NCBI GenBank assembly: GCA_945860125.1 | Contig: CAMAPQ010000026.1 | Span: forward strand, 1-32,469 | Direction: 5' to 3' | Length of the DNA stretch: 32,469 nt | Source of the DNA: Klebsiella pneumoniae | GTDB lineage: Bacteria > Pseudomonadota > Gammaproteobacteria > Pseudomonadales > CAMAPQ01 | Translations under genes and position numbers: made by a program | Shown: one piece after another, positions 25,429-32,469 of the stretch | Layout: each line of letters begins with the position of its first letter | Position numbering within the stretch: the first letter of the stretch is position 1 | Notes under the pieces: generated by a model | The model's database searches: none | The model's input: the letters and a program-made list of their open reading frames with translations, nothing else | Told to the model about the DNA's origin: nothing

Positions 25429-26805
25429 CTAAGACTTTGGCAAATAATAAAGAGAAAACATAATCCGATTCTCTTCAGCATTCTGTTCAAAACTATCTGC
25501 CACATCCTTACGGATGTCTCTAGAAATCTGACCGGAAAATTCAACTCGACGAGCAACAAGATAAGTCATTCGAGTCACATAGCTTTGCAAATACTCGACA
25601 CCTGTATCACGATCATCAAACAAAGATTTAGAGGTAAAAATACCCAATGAAAAATCTAAACGAGGGCTTACTCTCTTTCCAAAAGCAAAATCAATCCCTC
25701 TGCGCAAACGATCCTGACCATTGGCATAAAACAAATCATTCACAGTCCTTCTCTCAACATAAGCAGTTGAATAAAAATCAACAATATCACCAAATAATTG
25801 TAAAGAAATAGCAGCATTCTTTTGCTCTATTATTGCATTACTAGAATCTTCGACTGATAAAGAAGACACAGTCTGATCTTGTAAGCTGCTAACTGAAGAA
25901 GAAAGATCGGATACTACTAAACCATTGGAGTCAACACGACTAGAAGCTATAGAAGAGCTTATAAGATCATTAACAGAATCAGAGTGACGCTGACTTAACT
26001 CAACAGTAAACTCTCGAACCTTTGGTATGAAATAAGTCGCTTTAACACCCCACCTAGCCAGCAAATCCTTTTCATTATCTTCTAGTCTTTCAATCTCAGT
26101 AACGCCAATATCAAATTCCAAGTGAGTATTTTGACTATCTCTATAAGGCATAATAAATGCCTCATACCTATTAAAATCTTGCACAACACCGAAAAGACCT
26201 TGCTCTTGAGCATCGAACTTTACTTGCTCTCCAAAAAGGACAAAACTAAAACCAGACACTTCTGAAAATTTGTGATCCAGCGTTGCCTCTGCTTTTTCTC
26301 TCACGCTATCGATTCCCGCCTCATCATTAACAATGACATGACGAAGATCTAGGACGATCGTATTTGCAGGATTAATAACACTCATCAAGGTTGGACCAGT
26401 AGAAAAAATATTTAGCCTGGATCTATCGGTTGGACGAAATAAACGAGTAGGATTATTAAATACATCAGTTACATAGTCTTCAAATATCCACTCAACCTGC
26501 TTAGGAGCAATAATAGCTGCTAGTTGGACCATTCCATCGACAGTTACCTGATTAGCAAAAGTATCTTGCAGATAATGCTGATAACTTGCACCTAAATCAG
26601 TCAATAACCGAGAGTAACTAGACTCTCCCCAAAATCTATAACGACCACCTAACTCCACTATTAAATCATTTTGTCTATTCTGAGACTGAAAAGCCGCATT
26701 ATCTGTATATGACATACTAACGCCACCTTCAACAGAAGATTCATAGCCGTAAACAGAAGCAGAGGAAAATAATAAAAAAAATAAAGAAAAGGAGAACCTA
26801 CCCAT
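25429..26805 (-). CDS. Outer-membrane beta-barrel protein of EPS / PEP-CTERM-type locus
   Basis: 458 residues. Signal peptide (about 1-20, FFLLFSSASVYG), then a long series of alternating amphipathic strands (SVEGGVSMSYTDNAAFQSQ, VELGGRYRFWGESSYSRLL, ASYQHYLQD and similar) ending RIMFSLYYLPKS. The SYTDNAAF opening is what I know from the uncharacterised barrels of exosortase-linked EPS loci (TIGR03016-type). A Ser/Asp-rich loop (about 285-330) probably faces the outside. Its function is not proven; a place in EPS export or attachment fits the neighbours. It lies between the CpsD-like ATPase homologue and the flippase. Confidence 0.75.
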   Translation of the reverse strand: MGRFSFSLFFLLFSSASVYGYESSVEGGVSMSYTDNAAFQSQNRQNDLIVELGGRYRFWGESSYSRLLTDLGASYQHYLQDTFANQVTVDGMVQLAAIIAPKQVEWIFEDYVTDVFNNPTRLFRPTDRSRLNIFSTGPTLMSVINPANTIVLDLRHVIVNDEAGIDSVREKAEATLDHKFSEVSGFSFVLFGEQVKFDAQEQGLFGVVQDFNRYEAFIMPYRDSQNTHLEFDIGVTEIERLEDNEKDLLARWGVKATYFIPKVREFTVELSQRHSDSVNDLISSSIASSRVDSNGLVVSDLSSSVSSLQDQTVSSLSVEDSSNAIIEQKNAAISLQLFGDIVDFYSTAYVERRTVNDLFYANGQDRLRRGIDFAFGKRVSPRLDFSLGIFTSKSLFDDRDTGVEYLQSYVTRMTYLVARRVEFSGQISRDIRKDVADSFEQNAEENRIMFSLYYLPKS

Positions 26806-26859
26806 ATTAGTTACTCAAAATATAATCAGTGAAAAGTTACTTGAAGTTAATAACTAGAA

Positions 26860-27762
26860 TTAAGAAACATAGCTCATTACTACGCCTGCCAGCTTATCTT
26901 TCCCAATAGCATTTGCCGCGCTAACTACCTCTGCAGGGGTTGATTTTCCATAGGGAACAACAACAACTGCTAGGTCACAAAGCTCAGCTAAAATTCTAGC
27001 ATCAGCAGAATCTGCTATAGAAGGACCATCTAAAATAATATATCTATCAGGATAACGAGCCTTTAGAACATCTAGAAATGCTTTCATTCGTAAAGACATA
27101 AAAGACTCACCAGAACTTTCTTTTCTGCAACCAACAGGAATAACTCTTAATCTGGGAATACCAGAAGAATATATGATTTCATCAATATCTAAATCTTCAT
27201 TTTCTAAAAAATCGACCAAGCCATACTCAGGCTCAATATCTAAAAGCTTGTGTAGGCTAGGGTTTCTTAAATTACAATCTATAAGAAGCGCTGTTTTACT
27301 ATCATCAAATGCAATAGAAGCGGCTAAATTTAGAGAAAATAAAGTACTACCGCCCATGGAACAAGAAGGCATTATCAAAGAGAGAAAGTTTTGCCCCCTT
27401 GCTATCTGAAAAAGCTTAGTGCGAATATCTCTAAATACATTGATAATTTTTCGGTCAGACATTTCAGGATAAATAATCTTTCTTTCGTCTAACTCAGACT
27501 CAGAAAAAAGTCTCGGCTCTTGCATCAGCCTAATACTCTTACTGATATTTAGATGGACAGGTAAGTCTCTTCGACTAGAAATATCCTGCTTAATAAGACT
27601 CGATGATGAATTTAAGTCATCGCTTGATTCTGTACGGGTAATAGAAGAATCAGCCACTTCATTCTGAGAATCCTCAGACAAAGAGAAACCGTGCTTCAAA
27701 GTAGTATCAAGGGCCTCTTCAATTTTAAGATCATCTCTGCGTCGATTTGGATTAGGAGACAT
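26860..27762 (-). CDS. CpsD/CapB-like EPS ATPase homologue with degenerate Walker A
   Basis: 300 residues. An N-terminal polar part (1-100, acidic and Ser-rich) precedes a BY-kinase/ParA-like fold. RDIRTKLFQ (about 111-119) is followed by the P-loop position PSCSMGGSTLFSLNLA (132-147), Walker A' LLIDCNLRNPSL (159-170) and Walker B YIILDGPS (241-248). Where active enzymes have GKS/T, this has GGST: the lysine is missing. The second Asp of A' is Asn. There is no C-terminal tyrosine cluster (ends VVMSYVS). It is therefore probably not an active tyrosine kinase but a cytoplasmic partner of the co-polymerase in the next gene upstream. The start has GAGG eight bases before the ATG. Confidence 0.82.
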   Translation of the reverse strand: MSPNPNRRRDDLKIEEALDTTLKHGFSLSEDSQNEVADSSITRTESSDDLNSSSSLIKQDISSRRDLPVHLNISKSIRLMQEPRLFSESELDERKIIYPEMSDRKIINVFRDIRTKLFQIARGQNFLSLIMPSCSMGGSTLFSLNLAASIAFDDSKTALLIDCNLRNPSLHKLLDIEPEYGLVDFLENEDLDIDEIIYSSGIPRLRVIPVGCRKESSGESFMSLRMKAFLDVLKARYPDRYIILDGPSIADSADARILAELCDLAVVVVPYGKSTPAEVVSAANAIGKDKLAGVVMSYVS

Positions 27763-27804
27763 TGTAATAACCTCGTAAATTCAAAATAATGTTGCTAGAC
27801 AAAG

Positions 27805-29328
27805 CTAAATAATGCGCTGAAATCTTAGCCACCCAATCAACGCGTAGAAAACTAGAACCACCAATAAAATAATAAGCAGCTTTAAATACGATAACCTTGT
27901 ATTTTGCAGCTCTAAAGCAGACGATAAATGAGGAACAACACCCAAAATAGGTAGCTGATACTGATCAGACAACACTTGTAAGTTACGAACTTTGCCATCA
28001 AACATTAAAAGAATATAAATAAAGCCAAGTGGGATTAGTATTCCCAAAACAGGTCCAAGCGCAGCAAAATGAATAAAACGAATGCCTTTTGGTATTATAG
28101 GAAGCTGAGCAGGCTCTTGCACTTTTAAATTTAAGCCTTGATTTTCAAGATCTAAATTCATTGAAACTCTTGCTCGCTCCCTTCGCTTTAATAGATCCTG
28201 ATAAATATCACGATGAACCTCATAATCTCTTGTTAATTCAGATAAATAGGTCTCTCCATCATTAATTCGTTTTAACCTATCCATTTCCAAAAAAATAAAC
28301 TTTTTAATTTGTTCTGCTCTAGCTTTATAAGTCTCAATAGCGGTAGTAGTCTTAGAAAGCTTACTCTTAAGCTCCGCATATATAGGATTAGCTGAGACAC
28401 CTTCTTCATCATTTAAGCTGCGCTTTGAATAGCGCTTGTCTTGTAAGCTGCCTTCCAAATCAGAAATTTGATGCTTAAGCCTGACAATATCAGGATAACT
28501 ATCATGATAACTCAATCTTAAAGTTTCTAATTGGGCTTGCATTTCAGCAATCCTCTGACGTAAAGCGCCAGATAGAGTAATTGTTTGATTAACTTCAGCT
28601 TCGCCAGACAACTGCTTTCTTAATGACTCTTTTTCAATCTCAGTCTCTTTTAAACCTAAAGATGCGTTCTCCATATCAGATCGTAGCTTAGCAATTCGCG
28701 TCATAACCTCCTGCTCACTTTCTGGACGAGCATCTAGGTTAGTTTCACGAAGATTCTTTAGATTTTCCTCAGCCTGAGTAAGTTTTTTATGATACGCCTC
28801 AACCTGTTTATCTATAAAATCATAGGCAGCTTTGCTTTCCTGTCTTTTAGATCTCTCACTTTCCAAAATAAAAAGCTCGGTATATTTTTGCACAACTCTA
28901 AAAGCAACATCTGCAGCACGATCAGAGAAGTTAAAGCGAATTAAATTTTCTCCAACCACTTCAATTTCAGTTTTCTTTTTAATTTCGTCAATTTTTCTTT
29001 CTATCGCAACAGGATCTGAAAAAGATTTTGACCAAGCGCCAGTTCTTAATATTTCATCCATAATACGACGGCTAAATAAAATCTCCTTCGTAATTCTTGC
29101 CCTATCTTGAATATTCGTTGTTACAGCATTACCTTCCAGCAAAGAACCAATAATATTTTCCTTGTCGATATATATCATTGTGGATGAACTATATTCCTTT
29201 GGCCATAAAACACCTAAAACAAGAAAAAAAATACTGACACAGGCAAATGCAAGGGCAAAAATCCGTTTTTTTATACCCAACTCATAGATCATCATTCTAA
29301 AAATATGCTCAAAAGAAGACTGGCTCAT
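27805..29328 (-). CDS. Polysaccharide co-polymerase / chain-length determinant (Wzz/GumC-type)
   Basis: About 507 residues from ATG 29328, with AGGTGA seven bases upstream; a longer frame opens at 29349. A first membrane segment near the N-terminus (RIFALAFACVSIFFLVLGVLW) is followed by the Wzz strand motif EYSSSTMIYIDKENI. A long coiled coil (about 150-400; YHKKLTQAEENLKNLRETNL, YLSELTRDYEVHRDIYQDLLKRRERA) comes next. The proline-rich segment LKVQEPAQLPIIPKG leads into C-terminal membrane segments (about 430-450, 485-505). In this class the ATPase domain is a separate gene, here the next one downstream. It controls polymer length with Wzy and Wza. The pattern fits the chain-length protein of exosortase-type EPS loci. 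Confidence 0.88.
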   Translation of the reverse strand: MSQSSFEHIFRMMIYELGIKKRIFALAFACVSIFFLVLGVLWPKEYSSSTMIYIDKENIIGSLLEGNAVTTNIQDRARITKEILFSRRIMDEILRTGAWSKSFSDPVAIERKIDEIKKKTEIEVVGENLIRFNFSDRAADVAFRVVQKYTELFILESERSKRQESKAAYDFIDKQVEAYHKKLTQAEENLKNLRETNLDARPESEQEVMTRIAKLRSDMENASLGLKETEIEKESLRKQLSGEAEVNQTITLSGALRQRIAEMQAQLETLRLSYHDSYPDIVRLKHQISDLEGSLQDKRYSKRSLNDEEGVSANPIYAELKSKLSKTTTAIETYKARAEQIKKFIFLEMDRLKRINDGETYLSELTRDYEVHRDIYQDLLKRRERARVSMNLDLENQGLNLKVQEPAQLPIIPKGIRFIHFAALGPVLGILIPLGFIYILLMFDGKVRNLQVLSDQYQLPILGVVPHLSSALELQNTRLSYLKLLIILLVVLVFYALIGWLRFQRII

Positions 29329-29393
29329 TGACTGATCACCTAAAAACAATTAAAAAATACAATAAATACTCAAAAACAGATAAAAGCTTCGCG

Positions 29394-30122
29394 CTAAAAT
29401 AGCTTTTCAGGAATCGTAATAATATCGCCGGGAAGCAAGGTAAAGTTTGTTTCAAGATCACCCTTTCTCAGAATATCCTTTAAGTACACATCCATACTTA
29501 TCGTCTTGCCATCCTGCTTTCTATATAATTTAGTTTTATTTTCTGAAGCAAACTCATTGACTCCTCCGGCTACCAAAACCAAATCTAACACACTCATTCC
29601 CTGCCGAAATGGCACAGAAATGGGGGCTTTAACCGCACCTGTAACTCTAACTCTAGATAAAAACTCATGACTTTTAAGCTCTTGGAGAATCACACTAACA
29701 TGAGGGTCACGAATGTATTCCTCAAGATGGCGCTTTATCTGATTTGCGACATCCTGGGGAGATCGCCCACCAACCAAAATATCGCCAATTAAAGGTGCGG
29801 AGATTTTACCATCAGGCCTAACAGGAACAGTGACTGAAAGATCAGGATTCCTCCAGACACTAACCTGCAACACATCATCCACGCCTATTTTATAGGTCTC
29901 ATCAAGCTTATAAAGGGGTGGCGCTGACTCTTGGCTCACCGGCGGCAGAGGTGCACTTAAAGGCACAACGCTAACAGCATCAGAGGGAGCTGCTTTACTC
30001 GAAGATTTCAAAGGTTCTGCTGGTGGAGGAGATGAATTTACATAAAACTCTGCTGAGGCCACTAATGAAAAAATAGAGAAAACAAAAGCGACCAAAAGAA
30101 AAAAATAAGGCTGACGATTCAT
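29394..30122 (-). CDS. Polysaccharide export protein (Wza-like, Poly_export + SLBB)
   Basis: 242 residues, short for Wza but normal for exosortase-type EPS exporters. Signal peptide (about 1-24, FFLLVAFVFSIFSLVASA) without a lipobox cysteine, so it is not an obvious lipoprotein. A Pro/Ser-rich linker (30-65) precedes YKIGVDDVLQVSVWRNPDLSVTVPVRPDGKISAPLIGDILVGGRSPQDVANQI (Poly_export). An SLBB-like part follows: RVRVTGAVKAPISVPFRQGMSVLDLVLVAGGVNEFA, then LLPGDIITIPE. It forms the periplasmic/outer-membrane export channel. It follows a 239-bp gap after the priming transferase, so it may have its own promoter and lead the rest of the operon. Confidence 0.88.
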   Translation of the reverse strand: MNRQPYFFLLVAFVFSIFSLVASAEFYVNSSPPPAEPLKSSSKAAPSDAVSVVPLSAPLPPVSQESAPPLYKLDETYKIGVDDVLQVSVWRNPDLSVTVPVRPDGKISAPLIGDILVGGRSPQDVANQIKRHLEEYIRDPHVSVILQELKSHEFLSRVRVTGAVKAPISVPFRQGMSVLDLVLVAGGVNEFASENKTKLYRKQDGKTISMDVYLKDILRKGDLETNFTLLPGDIITIPEKLF

Positions 30123-30226
30123 ATACAGAAGTCCCCTACAAAAAAACTATATTGCCTTGAAAAAATCAAAAAATCATATACAAATTAAAAGAATAATCGC
30201 TTATTTAGTACTTTACCGAAATAGCA

Positions 30227-30256
30227 AGCGTTAACTCTCCGAAAATAGTTAGCGCT
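30227..30256. promoter_or_regulatory. Imperfect inverted repeat in the wza-like promoter region
   Basis: AGCGTTAACT (30227-30236) and AGTTAGCGCT (30247-30256) match as inverted arms at nine of ten bases, with a ten-base spacer. The centres are 20 bases apart, two helical turns. It lies about 105-135 bases before the export gene and includes the ten-base palindrome TTAGCGCTAA. The size and place fit an operator for a dimeric regulator. Confidence 0.4.
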
Positions 30257-30361
30257 AAAAAAGAGGTAAATAAATAAGCCACTTTATAAGGAGCCTAATA
30301 GTACTGGATAGCTTAACAAGTTATCAAGTGCCATTATAAAATAGCGCGCAAAATTAGCCAA

Positions 30362-31768
30362 CTATCTTGCGCCTTTGCCAAATAAGACAACTTCAACTGT
30401 CTGAAGAATAATAAGAATATCTAAAAGTAGACTTTTATTTTTTACGTAATATAAATCGTACTTGAGCTTTTCAAGGGAATCTTTGTCAGATGAACCATAA
30501 GGATACTTTAACTGTGCCCATCCACTAATTCCGGGCTTAACCCGATGCCTCTCAGCATAAAAAGGAATGCTTTTCTCAAGATGGGATACAAACTGGGGTC
30601 TTTCTGGACGAGGACCGACAAAAGCCATATGCCCTCTAAATACGTTAAAAATTTGTGGCAGCTCATCAATTCGGCACTTTCTTATAAAACGACCAACACG
30701 TGTTACACGATCATCGTTCTCCTTTGCCCATTGAGGACCCGCTTTTTCAGCATCAATCCGCATGCTTCTAAACTTAGACACAAAAAAGGTCTTACCATTG
30801 AGACCAACACGCTCTTGCTTATAAAAAATAGGCGCATCAAAACCATCCTCCACCCTAATTGCAATTAACGTTGCCAGCATGATAGGCCAACTAACTAACA
30901 GCAATAAACCACTTATCAAAATATCAAAACAACGCCCCCAAAAAGCTGTAAAGCTACCAGATGAAAAACCATCTGAAAAAATAAGCCAACTAGGATGAAG
31001 CATTTCAACCTCAACACGACCCATTTCTCTTTCAAAAAAAGTGAGCACATCAACCACATCAATTCCACGAAGCTTACAGTCTAACAGCGTATGAAAATCA
31101 AAGGTTTTCCTTCGATCATCGATCGCCACAACAATTTCATCTATTTCACGATCCTCAACAAAAGAAAGCAAAGAAGCAGAATTTAGAGAAATAACAGGTG
31201 ACTTAGAAGAATCAATATAATTATCATCATCGGAAAGACTAATGCAGCCCACTAAACTAATAGATCGCTCAAAATGAAGACCTAAATGGTCTATAAGATT
31301 CTGAGCTTTTTTCCCCGCACCCAAAATAACTACTTTTCGCTTAAGGCTCTCTTGATCGACTAAACGACGAAACGCATATCGAACAAATAAAATAGCGACA
31401 AAAGCAAAAAAAGCAGAAATAGCAACAACACCACGACCGATATAAAGATGGGGAAAAACATAAAACAACATAGAGAGCGCTGTAGCACCCAAAAGAAAAC
31501 TCACCGCTGTTCGTAATAACGTACCAGAAAATCCTTCTTGTAGTTTTGCGTGATAAACCCCCATAGAAACCATGCTGGTAATCATCAAAAAGGCAAAAGT
31601 CCCAGCCCTAACTTCAAGCGAACCAAGAGAACCCAAAGGATCAGCCTGATCAAAAAAACGAATATGAATCCCTAAAATCATCGAGGCATAAAGAACACAA
31701 AACTCAACAAAACCAAGTAATAAATAAGGAGTACGAACATAATGTTTGAAAATACGAACATGCGCCAA
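30362..31768 (-). CDS. Priming undecaprenyl-phosphate sugar transferase (EPS, TIGR03013-type)
   Basis: 468 residues from TTG 31768. I chose this start because GGGGAG lies seven bases upstream and the product then begins MAHVRIFKHYVRTPYLLLGF, as family members do; a longer frame opens at 31855. Membrane segments lie in the N-terminal part. A CoA-binding/Rossmann-like domain (KVVILGAGKKAQNLI) is followed by the bacterial sugar transferase domain: a membrane helix, then FYKQERVGLNGKTFFVSKFRSMRIDAEKAG, RVTRVGRFIRKCRIDELPQIFNVFRGHMAFVGPRPERPQF and YAERHRVKPGISGWAQL. It adds the first sugar phosphate to the lipid carrier at the inner membrane. It leads the EPS locus and lies close to the insertion-element debris at 31895 onward. 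Confidence 0.9.
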   Translation of the reverse strand: MAHVRIFKHYVRTPYLLLGFVEFCVLYASMILGIHIRFFDQADPLGSLGSLEVRAGTFAFLMITSMVSMGVYHAKLQEGFSGTLLRTAVSFLLGATALSMLFYVFPHLYIGRGVVAISAFFAFVAILFVRYAFRRLVDQESLKRKVVILGAGKKAQNLIDHLGLHFERSISLVGCISLSDDDNYIDSSKSPVISLNSASLLSFVEDREIDEIVVAIDDRRKTFDFHTLLDCKLRGIDVVDVLTFFEREMGRVEVEMLHPSWLIFSDGFSSGSFTAFWGRCFDILISGLLLLVSWPIMLATLIAIRVEDGFDAPIFYKQERVGLNGKTFFVSKFRSMRIDAEKAGPQWAKENDDRVTRVGRFIRKCRIDELPQIFNVFRGHMAFVGPRPERPQFVSHLEKSIPFYAERHRVKPGISGWAQLKYPYGSSDKDSLEKLKYDLYYVKNKSLLLDILIILQTVEVVLFGKGAR

Positions 31769-31894
31769 GCAAAAACTCCCCGTAAAAACAATAGACAAGA
31801 AATACTCGAGCCAAATTTGAGCCCAGAGCTTAACAATTAATCCACACAGGCTCAACCAAAATCTATGCCAAAAATTACCAGTATTTTAATAATA

Positions 31895-31976
31895 GGGCTT
31901 ACGCAGAATTGTTCCAGCAAGGCATCGTGATGAAGACAGTACAAATCGTACGATGAAATGCGATAACAAAGCCGGA
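31895..31976. repeat. Truncated palindromic intergenic repeat (MITE/REP-like)
   Basis: GGGCTTACGCAGAATTGTTCC at the left leads to a centre with GTAC-AAATC-GTAC (31939-31951), then an AAAGCCGGA stretch that looks like the start of the inverted return arm (GCTGGA expected opposite TTCCAGC). The full copy should return as the reverse complement of the left arm, but sequence of another type begins at about 31977. I recall similar GTACAAA-centred palindromic repeats in other bacteria, from memory only. Confidence 0.45.
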
Positions 31977-32340
31977 TAGTCTCCTGACTTCCGCACTTTT
32001 TGATAAAGGCAAAACGACAACGTATTGATTTATAATTGCCTTTTAAAAAAAGGCACTACATTCTTTTGGTTTTTTAAGGCTTGTTTTAGGGCTGATAAAT
32101 CGTCGCATCGAGCGACCTTTTTAAGCCGACTGCTCGATAAATTTTTTGGGCAGTTTGAGAAAATACGCTGGGGACGCGATAACGATCTTGTGTTTCTTTA
32201 TGAATAAAAATCGATGCTTCTACTTTTTGTAATTCTGCTATGAGCGTTTCAGGGCTCACTTTCTGCGTTAAAGCAACTTCATATTGAAGATGACGTAATA
32301 TAGCAAGGTCAGCATAGTATGACATAATATGCGCCTTCAT
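31977..32340 (-). mobile_element. IS1634/IS4-like element remnant (3' part)
   Basis: From the end of the palindromic repeat (about 31977, starting TAGTCTCCTGACTTCC) to the junction with the IS630-like element. It includes the transposase tail and about 110 bases of terminal non-coding DNA. A short hairpin (TGCCTTTT / AAAAGGCA, 32037-32055) follows the transposase stop. Boundaries are estimates. Confidence 0.45.
32086..32340 (-). pseudogene. IS1634/IS4-like transposase, C-terminal fragment
   Basis: The open frame reaches 32376, but its first about 12 codons come from the IS630-like element. The relict part begins at about MKAHIMSYYADLAILRHLQYEVAL and ends SLDATIYQP. KAHI followed by a hydrophobic run, then a VSPETLIAELQKVEASIF block and YRVPSVFSQTAQKIYRAVGLK match the end of IS1634/IS4-type DDE transposases as I remember them. 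No catalytic domain remains, so it is inactive. Confidence 0.55.
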
Positions 32341-32369
32341 TTTTTCTTTCAGGCATGGAGGCCCATTCA

Positions 32370-32469
32370 ATGACATATCCTCTTCTATTCAGACAAAAAG
32401 TATTTGAAACTAAAACGAAAAAAAACCTCACTTTTGAACAAACCTCTCAATTGTTCAGCATTTCAATGA
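32370..32469 (+). mobile_element. IS630-like transposase, N-terminal fragment (runs off right edge)
   Basis: ATG 32370 opens a frame that continues to the end of the window: MTYPLLFRQKVFETKTKK, NLTFEQTSQLFSISM. The 'MTYP-x-FRQKV' start and the 'LTFEQTSQLF' helix-turn-helix are what I recognise in IS630-type transposase N-termini (orfA). It is in the same orientation as the IS630-like fragment at bases 1-132. Whether the two belong to the same IS cannot be tested because they show opposite ends. Confidence 0.65.

Noticed and set aside
32025-32207. Plus-strand frame of 60 codons near the right edge
   Set aside because: Lies over the transposase remnant on the other strand and has no recognisable product.
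1-32469. CRISPR arrays, tRNA or rRNA genes, phage genes
   Set aside because: No regular spaced repeats, no cloverleaf or rRNA-like stretches and no phage structural genes were seen in any gap.

Overview
The window is AT-rich DNA from a gammaproteobacterium. This rests on TolC, LpxH, a MetZ-type sulfhydrylase, a TagH/TssJ pair of type VI secretion (T6SS), a YfiR-type periplasmic protein, and an exopolysaccharide (EPS) locus of the kind often linked to exosortase A (XrtA/EpsH). The many insertion-sequence remnants and low GC would suit a Thiotrichales/Piscirickettsiaceae-like or Legionellales-like bacterium, but the genus cannot be fixed from the sequence alone.

Layout. (1) 1-132: 3' end of an IS630-like transposase. 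(2) 195-6994, minus strand: a tight signalling/secretion block transcribed as YfiR-like protein, CHASE8-type hybrid histidine kinase, DUF1285 protein, TagH-like FHA protein, TssJ-like lipoprotein, transmembrane Ser/Thr kinase. The block runs up to the IS. (3) 7148-8501, minus: a TetR regulator overlapping a lipoprotein gene. (4) 8711-9742, plus: a YiiX-like permuted papain-fold protein, followed by a compact candidate small RNA with its own terminator (about 9822-9964), then an unrecognised minus-strand protein. (5) 10922-20801, plus: M18 aminopeptidase, TolC, LpxH, a membrane J-domain protein, a nucleotide-sugar dehydrogenase, UDP-glucuronate 4-epimerase, glucose-6-phosphate isomerase and MetZ. 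(6) 20788-31768, minus: the EPS locus, transcribed as priming glycosyltransferase, Wza-like exporter, Wzz/GumC-like co-polymerase, CpsD-like ATPase homologue with a degenerate Walker A, outer-membrane beta-barrel, Wzx-like flippase, Wzy-like polymerase, then an acyl-CoA-binding protein, a TusA-family protein and an AI-2E/PerM-type permease. (7) 31895-32469: a layered insertion site in which a palindromic repeat is cut by an IS1634/IS4-like element, itself cut by an IS630-like element entering from the right.

How the parts fit. The plus-strand sugar genes (Pgi, dehydrogenase, epimerase) can supply uronic-acid nucleotide sugars, and the convergent minus-strand locus can build and export a polymer. 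No glycosyltransferase other than the priming enzyme, and no exosortase, is present in the window. The left-hand block joins sensing (YfiR/CHASE8 kinase), phospho-dependent control (Ser/Thr kinase plus FHA) and one T6SS envelope part (TssJ) without any T6SS structural core in view. Its arrangement is the most unusual feature of the window.
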